DNA of 56,563 nucleotides, taken from the NCBI GenBank assembly GCA_022804995.1, contig JAAWUC010000003.1, positions 1-56,563 on the forward strand, written 5' to 3'. This stretch comes from Oscillospiraceae bacterium. GTDB lineage: Bacteria > Bacillota > Clostridia > Oscillospirales > Oscillospiraceae. This document shows, one piece after another, positions 42,852 to 50,159 of this stretch (position 1 is the stretch's first letter; every line of letters starts with the position of its first letter). Below the pieces are notes generated by a model, which was given only the letters and a program-made list of their open reading frames with translations, did no database searches and had not been told where the DNA came from. Made by a program: the position numbers and the translations under genes.

Positions 42852-43476
42852 CTACAAGAGGACGGAAAAGCATCTGTACCTGCCTAAAGTCCCGGCGATT
42901 GTGGACGTACCGGAGATGGTATTTTTCGCGGTGGACGGAAAGGGTGACCCCAATACCTCGGCGGCGTATGCCGAGGCGCTGGAGCTGCTGTATGGGCTGA
43001 GCTTCACGGTGAAGATGAGCAAAATGGGAGGCGAGACGCCGGAGGGATATTTCGAGTATGTGGTGCCGCCGCTGGAGGGCCTGTGGTGGACGGAGGAGCC
43101 GGGCTTTGACGGCCGTTCCCCGAAGGATAAGGCGGATTTTCGCTGGACGTCGCTGATCCGACAGCCGGATTTTGTGACGGAGGAGGTCTTTTCCTGGGCA
43201 AAGGAGCGGCTTTTAAAGAAGAAGCCGGCTCTCGATTTGAAAAAGGCGCGTTTTCTCCGCTGGCGGGAGGGCGTATGCGCCCATGTGGTTCATGCAGGGC
43301 CATACGATGACGAGCCGGGGACCCTTGACAAGCTGGAGGCCTTTGCGGCGGAGGCGGGGTACAGGCCCGACCATTCGGAGGTCCGCAGGCACCATGAGAT
43401 ATATCTCTCCAACCCCAAACGGACTGCGGCGGCGCGGCTGAAGACGCTGCTTCGGATGCCGGTTGCGAGGGATTGA
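42838..43476 (+). CDS. GyrI-like small-molecule-binding protein
   Basis: 212 residues. GyrI-like/AraC effector-binding fold: VPEMVFFAVDGKGDPNTSAAYAEALELLYGLSFTVKM (about 23-59), YVVPPLEGLWW, and VVHAGPYDDEPGTLDKLEAFAAEAGY near 150-175. These domains bind hydrophobic ligands and some hydrolyse cyclopropyl compounds. Without a DNA-binding domain it is probably a scavenger or hydrolase. Last gene of the cassette; AAAGGAG precedes the ATG. Confidence 0.87.
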   Translation: MDKIDYKRTEKHLYLPKVPAIVDVPEMVFFAVDGKGDPNTSAAYAEALELLYGLSFTVKMSKMGGETPEGYFEYVVPPLEGLWWTEEPGFDGRSPKDKADFRWTSLIRQPDFVTEEVFSWAKERLLKKKPALDLKKARFLRWREGVCAHVVHAGPYDDEPGTLDKLEAFAAEAGYRPDHSEVRRHHEIYLSNPKRTAAARLKTLLRMPVARD

Positions 43477-43511
43477 CGGCGGGCTTCGGAGAGAAGCGCC
43501 GTGTCCGTAAA

Positions 43512-43548
43512 AGGGAAAAGCGCCCGGCCGCTTCCGCGGCCGGGCGCT
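43512..43548. terminator. Bidirectional terminator between the GyrI-like and G5-3D genes
   Basis: Perfect 13-bp stem AGCGCCCGGCCGC / GCGGCCGGGCGCT around TTCC (43519-43548). On the minus strand TTTT follows directly; on the plus strand the tail is CCTTAT. Confidence 0.82.
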
Positions 43549-43568
43549 CCTTATGCTGCTATCCTTTA

Positions 43569-44579
43569 TCAGTCGAGAATATACACCGTACACTCCCGCA
43601 CACCGAACTGGATGCACTCATTATAGCTGTCCATATACAGGTCGATGGTGTTTCCCCGCACGCCGGTGTCCTCCGCCACGGCCATGCCGTAGTCGCAGTA
43701 CCCGTCGTTGGAGACCACATATACCTTCGTACCCAGGGGCAGGACCTTCCGGTCCACAGCCACCACGCCCCGCCGCACGGCGGTGCCGGAGGCGGTCCGG
43801 CTGCCAACCCCGCTCTCATTCTTGGTGTAGGCGGTGCCCCGCATAGTCCGCACGGAGCTGTAGGTTACAGTAGAGCCGTTCTCCAGGGTGATCGTCCCGG
43901 TGCCGTCGCCGTTGGAGGCGATGCTCGCCGCAGACTCGTTGGGGGCGGCAAAAACGCCGGTACCCTTCTCAATAATCTCGTCTACCGTCTCGCTCTCCAC
44001 CTGCTCCACCAGCTGCCGGGCGATCTCCACGCCGTCCTGATAGATGATCTCATAGACCTCACGGCGGACGCCGTCCCGGCCCTCCTGGACCACCTGCTCA
44101 TAGCCCTCAGGCTTCTTGTCGTTGTACTGGTAGACAGTCTCATATTCCGCCGTGGAGCTGTCCTCCTCATAGAAAACCAGCTCGGAGCCGATAACAATCT
44201 CCGGGGCCTTCTGGGGGGAGTAGACCGCCACCATCTCCAGGGGACTCAGCTGCAGATCCAGGCGGCTGAGGAATTCCGCCACGCTCTCCCGCTTGGAGAC
44301 CTGGACAAACTCCTCCCCCTGATAGCGGACGGTGATCCGCTGTCCGGCGGGGAGCAGGTACGCCGCCCCATCCTTCCGGGCAATCAGCTGGTCCTCGCTG
44401 TCGATGAGGAAAACCTCCAGCTCCGTCTCCTCCGCTTCACCGGAGGAGATATAGAGGGCTGCGGCGTTCCGCTCCGCAGGCCGGACAGTCAGAGCCATCG
44501 TCAGGACGGTGAGGGGAATCACGGCCGCAGCCGCCAGCTGCCGGATAAGGGCCGCGGCCCGTCTGTTCTTTTTGGACAT
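43569..44579 (-). CDS. G5 and 3D domain cell-wall protein (YabE-like)
   Basis: 336 residues. N-terminal membrane anchor or uncleaved signal (about 12-33), a DUF348-like ubiquitin-fold segment (about 50-125), a G5 domain (about 145-220, VYQYNDKKPEGYEQVVQEGRDGVRREVYEI), and a C-terminal 3D domain (about 250-336) with the three Asp of lytic transglycosylases in AVDRKVLPLGTKVYV, YGMAVAEDTG and IDLYMDSY. This is the YabE/Rpf-like layout acting on peptidoglycan. GGAGGT precedes the ATG at 44579. It has a consensus promoter with unusual GTTACA boxes around it. Confidence 0.9.
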   Translation of the reverse strand: MSKKNRRAAALIRQLAAAAVIPLTVLTMALTVRPAERNAAALYISSGEAEETELEVFLIDSEDQLIARKDGAAYLLPAGQRITVRYQGEEFVQVSKRESVAEFLSRLDLQLSPLEMVAVYSPQKAPEIVIGSELVFYEEDSSTAEYETVYQYNDKKPEGYEQVVQEGRDGVRREVYEIIYQDGVEIARQLVEQVESETVDEIIEKGTGVFAAPNESAASIASNGDGTGTITLENGSTVTYSSVRTMRGTAYTKNESGVGSRTASGTAVRRGVVAVDRKVLPLGTKVYVVSNDGYCDYGMAVAEDTGVRGNTIDLYMDSYNECIQFGVRECTVYILD

Positions 44580-44721
44580 GATACTTGTACCTCCATTGGT
44601 TTTCAGAAAGGCGGCAAAGAGAAGCCTGAGCATCTTCCGGCCAGATCCGCTCTGTCCGGAGACCGCCTGTGGGAATAGGATTACCAAATTTTCCTCTCCC
44701 GATACAGTATATGCAACAGAT

Positions 44722-44891
44722 TGTAACTTTTGTAACTTTTCTGAAAACTGGGTGTAGTATAGCGCATTTCTGGCTGTTTGTCAAGTATTTTTGACTTAGG
44801 CGGCGTTTTGAGTTGACATAATTGCAGAATTTTGCCGTTATGACAAGGAAAATCCCGGAAAAAGGTTACAGCGTTTGTTACAAAAGTTACA
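44722..44891. repeat. Perfect 15-bp inverted repeat flanking the G5-3D promoter
   Basis: TGTAACTTTTGTAAC at 44722-44736 and GTTACAAAAGTTACA at 44877-44891. Each copy is itself a direct repeat of a hexamer with 9-base period. One copy lies about 20 bases downstream of the predicted start site, the other about 135 bases upstream. Confidence 0.85.
44756..44784 (-). promoter_or_regulatory. Consensus SigA promoter of the G5-3D gene
   Basis: On the minus strand: TTGACA (44784-44779), 17 bases, TATACT (44761-44756). Predicted start near 44749. Confidence 0.85.
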
Positions 44892-44903
44892 GGGCCAGGC
44901 CGC

Positions 44904-44928
44904 AAAAAAGGGGCCCCAAAGGGCCCCT
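44904..44928 (-). terminator. Intrinsic terminator of the coiled-coil protein gene
   Basis: On the minus strand: AGGGGCCC / GGGCCCCT hairpin with 4-base loop, then TTTTTT, six bases after the stop codon of the gene. Confidence 0.88.
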
Positions 44929-44934
44929 GCGCGG

Positions 44935-45723
44935 TTAAAACGATCCCTCTATCCCACCGCCTGCGGGCGCGGCCTCCGGCGGCGCGGCCTGGGCGGCATA
45001 CTGCTGGGCGACAGCCTCCAGGGTCATGCCGGTGGAGGCGGAGAGATCCTGCATCTGCTGCCGCAGCTCCATCTGGGTCTGGGTCAGCTGGGCGTGGATC
45101 TTCTCGCTGACCACAGCCTCCCGCGTGTAGCCGGACTCCCGGATAATCCGCTGGTTCCTTTTGCGCTGGAGCTCCTGGCGCAGGCGCTTGGCCTTCTGCT
45201 CCTCCTTCTCCCGCCGGGCCTTGGCCTGCCGGCGGTCCAGCAGCTGTTCCCGGTCCAGCTCCCGCTTCTTCCGCTCCGCCCGGTTGATGGACTTCTGCAG
45301 CTGGTTGATGGCCCCCCGGATGGTGGGGGTGTTCTCACTGTCGCTGTGGAGCGCGGCCTTCAGCTGAAACAGCTTCCGCCGGGCGAAGCCGGAGGCCGCG
45401 TTGACCTGGGCTTTGTTCTTGGCCCGGGCCAGCCGGGCGTAGGCCTCCAGAGGGGCGTCGCCGTAGCGGGTGTTGTTCTTGGGCAGCTTGAGGGCCTCCC
45501 GCTGTTCGGCGGCCTTCTTTTGGGCGGCCTCGATCATCTCCGCCAGGCTCTTGGACTGTTCCTCCTGCTCCCGCAGCATGGACTGGATCAGGCCCTCCTC
45601 CACGGTCCCGCCGTTCTCTCCGCCCGATCCGGGCGCGGCGTCCTCCGAGGCGGCGCTCTGCTCCTGACCCCAGTTGGGCTGGGACGCCGCCATTCCGGCG
45701 GCACGGATGCTCAGATCGCTCAC
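44935..45723 (-). CDS. Coiled-coil protein of unknown function
   Basis: 262 residues, not recognised. The N-terminal 45 residues are Gly/Ala/Ser/Gln-rich. Residues about 45-215 are almost entirely helical, very rich in Lys, Arg, Glu and Gln, with several heptad-like runs (REQEEQSKSLAEMIEAAQKKA, AERKKRELDREQLLDRRQA), so a long coiled coil is likely. The tail (about 225-262) is again Ala/Pro/Gly-rich. No signal peptide or membrane segment. The GTG start at 45723 follows GGAGAGGGGG. It lies 69 bases after the HD gene on the same strand. Confidence 0.7.
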   Translation of the reverse strand: MSDLSIRAAGMAASQPNWGQEQSAASEDAAPGSGGENGGTVEEGLIQSMLREQEEQSKSLAEMIEAAQKKAAEQREALKLPKNNTRYGDAPLEAYARLARAKNKAQVNAASGFARRKLFQLKAALHSDSENTPTIRGAINQLQKSINRAERKKRELDREQLLDRRQAKARREKEEQKAKRLRQELQRKRNQRIIRESGYTREAVVSEKIHAQLTQTQMELRQQMQDLSASTGMTLEAVAQQYAAQAAPPEAAPAGGGIEGSF

Positions 45724-45792
45724 AGCCGGTTCCCCCCTCTCCGCTCTGCTTTATACTGCTACTATCGGCAGGGAACCGGAAAATGATAATCC

Positions 45793-46383
45793 TCAGTCCT
45801 CTCGGATATACCCTTTTTTCATGTTTTCCCGGATGATGGCGTCCGACACCTGGAAGAGGGTCTCCGAGCCCAGCCTGGTTTTCCGCTGCCGCCCGTAGAC
45901 CTGCTCCGCCGTCACCTGGTGCCCGATCCAGTCGCCGCCGTCGTTGCTGTGGTTGAGCAGCAGGGGCTGAAGGTTGTCCATCGCGTGGGCGTAGCGGGCC
46001 TCCGGCGTCTCGTTGTCCTCAAACTCGTCAAAGAGGGCGATGAGCTCCCGCTTCTGGTCCTCCGGCAGAATGGAATAGATCTTCTCCTTGGCGGCGTCCT
46101 CCCGAGCCTTCTGGGTTTTCAGGCTCTCGGCGTCGTAGGCGTAGGTGTCCCCGGCCTCAATCTCCACAATGTCGTGGATGAGGCACATGAGCATGACCCT
46201 GCCGATATCCACTGGCTCGTTGGCGTACTCCCGCAGGAGGTAGGCCATCACCGCCATGTGCCAGGCGTGCTCCGCGTCGTTCTCCCGCCGCCCGTGGCCG
46301 GAAAGATGGGTCTGACGGAAAATGTTTTTCTCCTTGTCAATCTCCAGCACAAAATCCAGCTGTTTTTGCAGTCTCTCGTCCAT
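45793..46383 (-). CDS. HD-domain hydrolase (YfbR/5'-deoxynucleotidase-like)
   Basis: 196 residues. HD-family metal site: H in RQTHLSGHGRRENDAEHAWHMAVM (about 27-50), the H-D pair in CLIHDIVEIEAGD (about 70-82) and a late Asp in AHAMDNLQPLLLN (about 133-145). Layout and length match the YfbR/HDDC2 group of 5'-nucleotidases for deoxynucleoside monophosphates. Start at 46383 follows AAGGAGGAG; the longer frame upstream lacks a site. Confidence 0.88.
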   Translation of the reverse strand: MDERLQKQLDFVLEIDKEKNIFRQTHLSGHGRRENDAEHAWHMAVMAYLLREYANEPVDIGRVMLMCLIHDIVEIEAGDTYAYDAESLKTQKAREDAAKEKIYSILPEDQKRELIALFDEFEDNETPEARYAHAMDNLQPLLLNHSNDGGDWIGHQVTAEQVYGRQRKTRLGSETLFQVSDAIIRENMKKGYIRED

Positions 46384-46494
46384 TTGAAACTCCTCCTTGT
46401 CCGTCTGTGTTCTTATTGTACCATGGGAAGAGGCCGGCGGCAAGGGGGAGCGGCCTCCCAAAGGCCTCCCCCCATTTTTCGCCATTCTGCCCTA

Positions 46495-46524
46495 TTGCTT
46501 TTCCTCTTCAGCTTCTGCTATAAT
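46495..46524 (+). promoter_or_regulatory. SigA-type promoter for the 86-residue protein
   Basis: TTGCTT (46495-46500), 18-bp spacer, perfect TATAAT (46519-46524). Confidence 0.68.
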
Positions 46525-46558
46525 GAAGCGGACATCATATTTACACAGGAGGAGTCCC

Positions 46559-46819
46559 ATGCAGATTGTTGTACGCAACGGCACCATGACCGAGGCGGAG
46601 CAGGACTATTACGTCCGCCACATCACCGCAAAATACCCCATGGGCGCCATTGACAAGCTGGTCCTGGACATCCAGGGGGAGTTTGTCGACGCCCACTACA
46701 CCCTCCACCGCTTCCCGGAGCTGCGGAAGATGGGGGGCTACTGCGCGGGGGAACCGGCGGACTGGAACCCGGCCAAGCAGGCGGAGCTGCGGGACACCCT
46801 GCCAAACCCTGTGGAGTGA
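46559..46819 (+). CDS. Small protein of unknown function
   Basis: 86 residues, not assigned. It starts MQIVVRNGTMTEAEQDYYVRH and ends with a GGYCAGEPADWNPAKQAELRDTL segment. The NPAKQ-like C-terminal stretch recalls the end of anaerobic ribonucleotide reductases, but the similarity is too short to use. Ribosome site AGGAGG and a good promoter make the frame real. No neighbour gives a functional hint. Confidence 0.7.
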   Translation: MQIVVRNGTMTEAEQDYYVRHITAKYPMGAIDKLVLDIQGEFVDAHYTLHRFPELRKMGGYCAGEPADWNPAKQAELRDTLPNPVE

Positions 46820-46840
46820 GGCTTCTCTACGGAGCGTAGG

Positions 46841-46869
46841 TTGCGCCGGCGGCGGGGAGATGGTATCAT
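46841..46869 (+). promoter_or_regulatory. SigA-type promoter for the HTH-desulfoferrodoxin gene
   Basis: TTGCGC (46841-46846), 17 bases, TATCAT (46864-46869), followed by AGGAGG at 46903-46908. Confidence 0.62.
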
Positions 46870-46914
46870 CCTCCCATACCATAGGGCGCACATGCGCCGG
46901 ACAGGAGGACTGCC

Positions 46915-47499
46915 ATGAATCAATATGTAACGGGCGCTGTTATCAAATCCCTGCGGGAGCGCCGGAGCCTGACCCAGGCCCAGCTTGCGGACCGGCTGGG
47001 GGTGGGGGGCAAGGCGGTGAGCCGCTGGGAGACGGGCCGGGGCTTTCCGGACATTACCCTGATGGAGCCCCTGGCGGGGGCCCTGGGCGTCTCCGTCATT
47101 GAGCTGCTGGCTGGGGAGGCGGTGTCCAACCGGAACCGGGCGGGGAATCTGTCCCGCTCCCGGCTGTACGTCTGCCCTATCTGCGGCAATGTGCTCCACA
47201 GCGCCGGGGGCGCGGTGGTAAGCTGTTGCGGGGTGGTGCTGCCGCCTCTGGAGGCGGAGGATCCGGACGACGGCCACGCCCTCCGGCGGGAGGCGGTGGA
47301 GGATGAATGGCTGGTGTCGCTGGACCACCCTATGACCAAGGAGCACTATATCTCCTTCCTGGCCTGGGTGTCCACGGACCGGCTGGAGCTGGTGCGGCTC
47401 TACCCAGAGGGCCCCGCCGCCGCCCGGCTGGGGTGCCGGGGGATGGGACGGCTGTACGCCTATTGCAACCGCCACGGATTATTTTCCATAAAAATCTGA
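46915..47499 (+). CDS. XRE regulator fused to a desulfoferrodoxin (superoxide reductase-like) module
   Basis: 194 residues, three parts. 5-67: XRE helix-turn-helix (SLTQAQLADRLGVGGKAVSRWETGRGFPD). 84-108: desulforedoxin-like FeCys4 site, C87-x2-C90 and C104-C105. 120-194: superoxide reductase-like domain with H121, H138 (HPM), H144 (EHY), C184 and H187 (CNRHG), the complete His4-Cys set of neelaredoxin/desulfoferrodoxin. Spacings match class I desulfoferrodoxin closely (6 bases between the second and third His, 3 between Cys and last His). The Lys-Glu pair ahead of the first His is missing (DDGH). Likely a redox or superoxide-sensing regulator; enzyme activity is uncertain. Confidence 0.88.
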   Translation: MNQYVTGAVIKSLRERRSLTQAQLADRLGVGGKAVSRWETGRGFPDITLMEPLAGALGVSVIELLAGEAVSNRNRAGNLSRSRLYVCPICGNVLHSAGGAVVSCCGVVLPPLEAEDPDDGHALRREAVEDEWLVSLDHPMTKEHYISFLAWVSTDRLELVRLYPEGPAAARLGCRGMGRLYAYCNRHGLFSIKI

Positions 47500-47507
47500 G
47501 ATCCACG

Positions 47508-47536
47508 TTGCAATCGGTCGGGACATCCGCTACAAT
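47508..47536 (+). promoter_or_regulatory. SigA-type promoter for the DUF4317 gene
   Basis: TTGCAA (47508-47513), 17 bases, TACAAT (47531-47536). Confidence 0.72.
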
Positions 47537-47576
47537 AGAGAACATCCGATTCATAAAAAAGCGAGGTGTCCTACCT

Positions 47577-48728
47577 ATGAACCAAAAGGAACTGGGCGAG
47601 CTGCGCCGGCGGTTCAAGCCGGAGAAGAGCGCCGTGGGCCGCGTCTACGGCTGCTATGTCAACAGCAAAAAGGAGGTTATCTCCTATCTGGACGAGTCTT
47701 TGGGGCTGATGCCCCTGGAGGAGGCGGAGAAGTACCTGGGCCTGCTGAAAAAATCCCTCTCCGGCACGCCGGGGCGGAACCTCATCGACATCGTCTTCAC
47801 CACCGAGCAGGTGATGGACAGCGACGAGCACCGCCTCCTCTCCGCCCTGCGGGACTCGGAGCTGAAGGATGGGGAAGTCCGGAGCGAATTTTACGGGAAG
47901 ATCATGGAGAGCCTGGAGCTGGGGGACAGCAACTACCTCATTCTTCTGGCCTTCGACGCCTACGACGTGCCCTTCCGGGGCGGGGACGGGGAGCGCCAGG
48001 ACGACGCCGGGGACGGCGTGTTCCGCTACATCCTCTGCGCCATCTGCCCGGTGAAGGAGGGCAAGCCGGAGCTGGGCTACTTCCCCGGGGAGAACGAGTT
48101 CCACAATTGCACCGCCGGGCAGGTGGTTTCCGCGCCGGAGGCGGGCTTCCTCTTCCCGGCCTTTGACAACCGGGCCGCCAATCTGTACAACGCCCTCTAT
48201 TATGTCCGGAAGCCGGACGAGCTTCACCCGGAGCTTATCGAAGCCCTCTTTCGGGCGGAGACGCCCATGTCCGCCGGCCAGCAGCGGGAGGCCTTTGAGG
48301 AGGCGCTGGCGGAGAGTCTGGAGGAGTCGTGCAGCCTGGAGGTGGTCCAGGCCGTCCACGGACGCCTGCGGGAGCGCATCGAGGAGCACCGGGAGAGCAA
48401 GGACCCGGAGCCCCTGGCCATCACAGCCCGGGAGGTGGAGAGCATCCTCGCGGACTGCGGCGTGGACGGGGAGCGGGTGGACGCCTTCGGCCGGGCCTGC
48501 GGGGAGCGGTTCGGCGGCGGGGCGATGGACCCGGCCAACCTGATCGACAGCAAAAAATTCGAGGTCAGAACCGGCGAGGTGACGATCTCCGTGGACCCGG
48601 AATACAGCTACCTGGTGGAAACTCGGGTCATTGACGGGAAAACCTACCTCCTCATCCCCGCCGGCAGCGGCGTGGAGCTCAACGGCATGGCTGTGGGGCT
48701 GGGGGGAGCGGAACCGGCGGAGGCATAA
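47577..48728 (+). CDS. DUF4317 family protein
   Basis: 383 residues. The whole chain fits DUF4317, a Clostridia-enriched family: MNQKELGELRRRFKPEK start, GRVYGCYVNSKKEVISYLDESL, LSGTPGRNLIDIVFTT, and a long C-terminal acidic part with DSKKFEVRTGEVTISVDPE. Cytoplasmic, no catalytic motif recognised. GAGGTG precedes the ATG. Monocistronic, with its own promoter and terminator. Confidence 0.87.
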   Translation: MNQKELGELRRRFKPEKSAVGRVYGCYVNSKKEVISYLDESLGLMPLEEAEKYLGLLKKSLSGTPGRNLIDIVFTTEQVMDSDEHRLLSALRDSELKDGEVRSEFYGKIMESLELGDSNYLILLAFDAYDVPFRGGDGERQDDAGDGVFRYILCAICPVKEGKPELGYFPGENEFHNCTAGQVVSAPEAGFLFPAFDNRAANLYNALYYVRKPDELHPELIEALFRAETPMSAGQQREAFEEALAESLEESCSLEVVQAVHGRLRERIEEHRESKDPEPLAITAREVESILADCGVDGERVDAFGRACGERFGGGAMDPANLIDSKKFEVRTGEVTISVDPEYSYLVETRVIDGKTYLLIPAGSGVELNGMAVGLGGAEPAEA

Positions 48729-48734
48729 CAGAGA

Positions 48735-48767
48735 GCGCCCGATCCATCTGGATCGGGCGCCTTTTCG
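48735..48767. terminator. Terminator after DUF4317
   Basis: Stem GCGCCCGATCC / GGATCGGGCGC with a short loop and CTTTTCG tail, placed between convergent gene ends. Confidence 0.82.
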
Positions 48768-48792
48768 CCGGAGAGCAGTTGCGCGGAAGCGG

Positions 48793-49029
48793 TCAGATCT
48801 CCGCCACATGCCATCCGGCCACCTCTACCCCGGCCTGCCGGGCGGCGTCCCGGACGGCCTCGCCGTCCTCCGGCGGAGCGGCCCAGCACATCCCGCACCC
48901 CGCCGTAATGGACCGGGGCGCCGGGATCAGCCGCCCCGGCGCGCCAAGCCGGGCGCAGGCCCGCTCCATCGCCATGGCGGCGGCGGTGGTGTGGAAGACG
49001 GCGATGAGCCGCGTTTTTTTTGCTCTCAC
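48793..49029 (-). CDS. DUF3343 protein (putative Se/S carrier)
   Basis: 78 residues. Matches the small DUF3343 family: LIAVFHTTAAAMAMERACARLG, APRSITAGCGMCWAA (the Cys pair near 49-52). Families of this type sit with YedF and class V aminotransferases in selenium-using Clostridia and are proposed sulfur/selenium carriers. The GTG start at 49029 overlaps the aminotransferase stop (GTGA), with GAGGAG upstream. Last gene of the three-gene minus unit. Confidence 0.85.
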   Translation of the reverse strand: MRAKKTRLIAVFHTTAAAMAMERACARLGAPGRLIPAPRSITAGCGMCWAAPPEDGEAVRDAARQAGVEVAGWHVAEI

Positions 49030-50159
49030 CGGCTCAGCTCCTCCAGGGCGCGGATGGCTGCGTCTACCTCCTCCGGGGTGTTGACCCAGGAGAAGCTGAA
49101 GCGCACCGCCCCCCGTTCCCCGGTGCCCAGGGCCCGGTGCATCCGGGGGGCGCAGTGGCCTCCGGCCCGGACGGCGATGCCATAGTCCTGATACAGGGCG
49201 TCCGCCACCGCCCCGGCGTCCTCCTCCCCCAGGTTCAGGGACACAATCGCCGCCCGCTCCCGGGAGAAATCGCCGTAGATCTCCACCTCCGGGAGGTCCC
49301 GGACGCCCAGGTAAAACCGCTCCATCAGCGCCCGCTCCCGCGTCCGGATGCTGTCGATTCCCTTCTCCGCCAGAAAGTCCAGGGCGGCGGAGAGGCCGGC
49401 GATGCCGTGGCCGTTGAGGGTCCCGGCCTCCAGCCGGGTGGGGTAGGCCTCCGGCTGGGTGGGGCTGTAGGTCTGAATCCCGGTGCCCCCCACCTTCCAG
49501 GGCCGGATCTCCACCCCGGGCCGGACGCACAGCCCGCCGGTGCCCTGGGGGCCCATGAGGCCCTTGTGGCCGGTGAAGCAGAGCACGTCGATGCCCATTT
49601 TCTCCATGTGGAGGGGGAACACCCCTGCGGTCTGGGCGGCATCCACCACCAGCAGAAGGCCGCGGTCCCGGGCAAATTGCCCGATCCGGGGGATGTCTAC
49701 CAGCTCCCCGGTAAGGTTGGAGGCGTGGGTGCAGACAATGGCCCTGGTCTCCGGCCGCAGAAGACGCGCGAAGGCCCCGTAGTCCAGCCGCCCCAGCCGG
49801 TCCGCCGGGACGAAGTCCACCGGCACGCCCCCCTCCCGCTCCAGCCGGTACAGGGGGCGCAGGACGCTGTTGTGCTCCAGATCCGTGGAGATCACGTGGT
49901 CCCCGGGGCGGAAAAGACCGCTGATGGCGATGTTCAGAGCCTCGGTGGCATTGCAGGTGAAGATCACGTGGTCCGGCCTGGGACAGCCGAAGAAGGCCGC
50001 CAGTTTCTCCCGGGCGGCGTAGACCGTCCGGTTCGCCGCCAGACTGCCCCCGTGGACTCCCCGGGAGGCGCTGCCCAGGGCGCACATGGCCTCCGCCGCG
50101 GCCTGCACCACCTGGGGCGGACGCCAGAGGGCGGTGGCGGCGCTGTCCAGGTAGATCAC
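49026..50159 (-). CDS. Class V aminotransferase (cysteine desulfurase-like)
   Basis: 377 residues. Fold type I PLP enzyme related to SufS/CsdB: HNSVLRPLYRLE, ASNLTGELVDI, VVDAAQTAGVFPL, the PLP Lys in FTGHKGLMGPQG (about 197-208) and a Cys in RAGGHCAPRMHRALG (about 333-347) in the active-site loop. This subgroup (EF2568-like) goes with selenium metabolism genes and may release Se or S from (seleno)cysteine. Start overlaps the yedF stop by 4 bases. Confidence 0.9.
   Translation of the reverse strand: MIYLDSAATALWRPPQVVQAAAEAMCALGSASRGVHGGSLAANRTVYAAREKLAAFFGCPRPDHVIFTCNATEALNIAISGLFRPGDHVISTDLEHNSVLRPLYRLEREGGVPVDFVPADRLGRLDYGAFARLLRPETRAIVCTHASNLTGELVDIPRIGQFARDRGLLLVVDAAQTAGVFPLHMEKMGIDVLCFTGHKGLMGPQGTGGLCVRPGVEIRPWKVGGTGIQTYSPTQPEAYPTRLEAGTLNGHGIAGLSAALDFLAEKGIDSIRTRERALMERFYLGVRDLPEVEIYGDFSRERAAIVSLNLGEEDAGAVADALYQDYGIAVRAGGHCAPRMHRALGTGERGAVRFSFSWVNTPEEVDAAIRALEELSR

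Larger units (their letters stand above)
44580..44903. other. Control region of the G5-3D gene with GTTACA boxes
   Basis: A 350-base gene-free stretch, AT-rich compared with its surroundings. It holds the minus-strand promoter (44756-44784) and two clusters of hexamers in opposite orientation: TGCAAC 44712, TGTAAC 44722, TGTAAC 44731, and GTTACA 44865, 44877 and 44886. The 15-base core at 44722-44736 is the exact inverse of 44877-44891. The 142-base untranslated leader is longer than for other genes here. I see no coding frame with support. Confidence 0.7.

Noticed and set aside
44722-44891. Inverted repeats as ends of a small transposable element
   Set aside because: Similarity does not extend beyond the 15-base core, no target-site duplication is visible, and the interior is a functional promoter.
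46760-46819. Anaerobic ribonucleotide reductase fragment in the 86-residue protein
   Set aside because: Similarity limited to a few residues around NPAKQ; no glycyl-radical motif.
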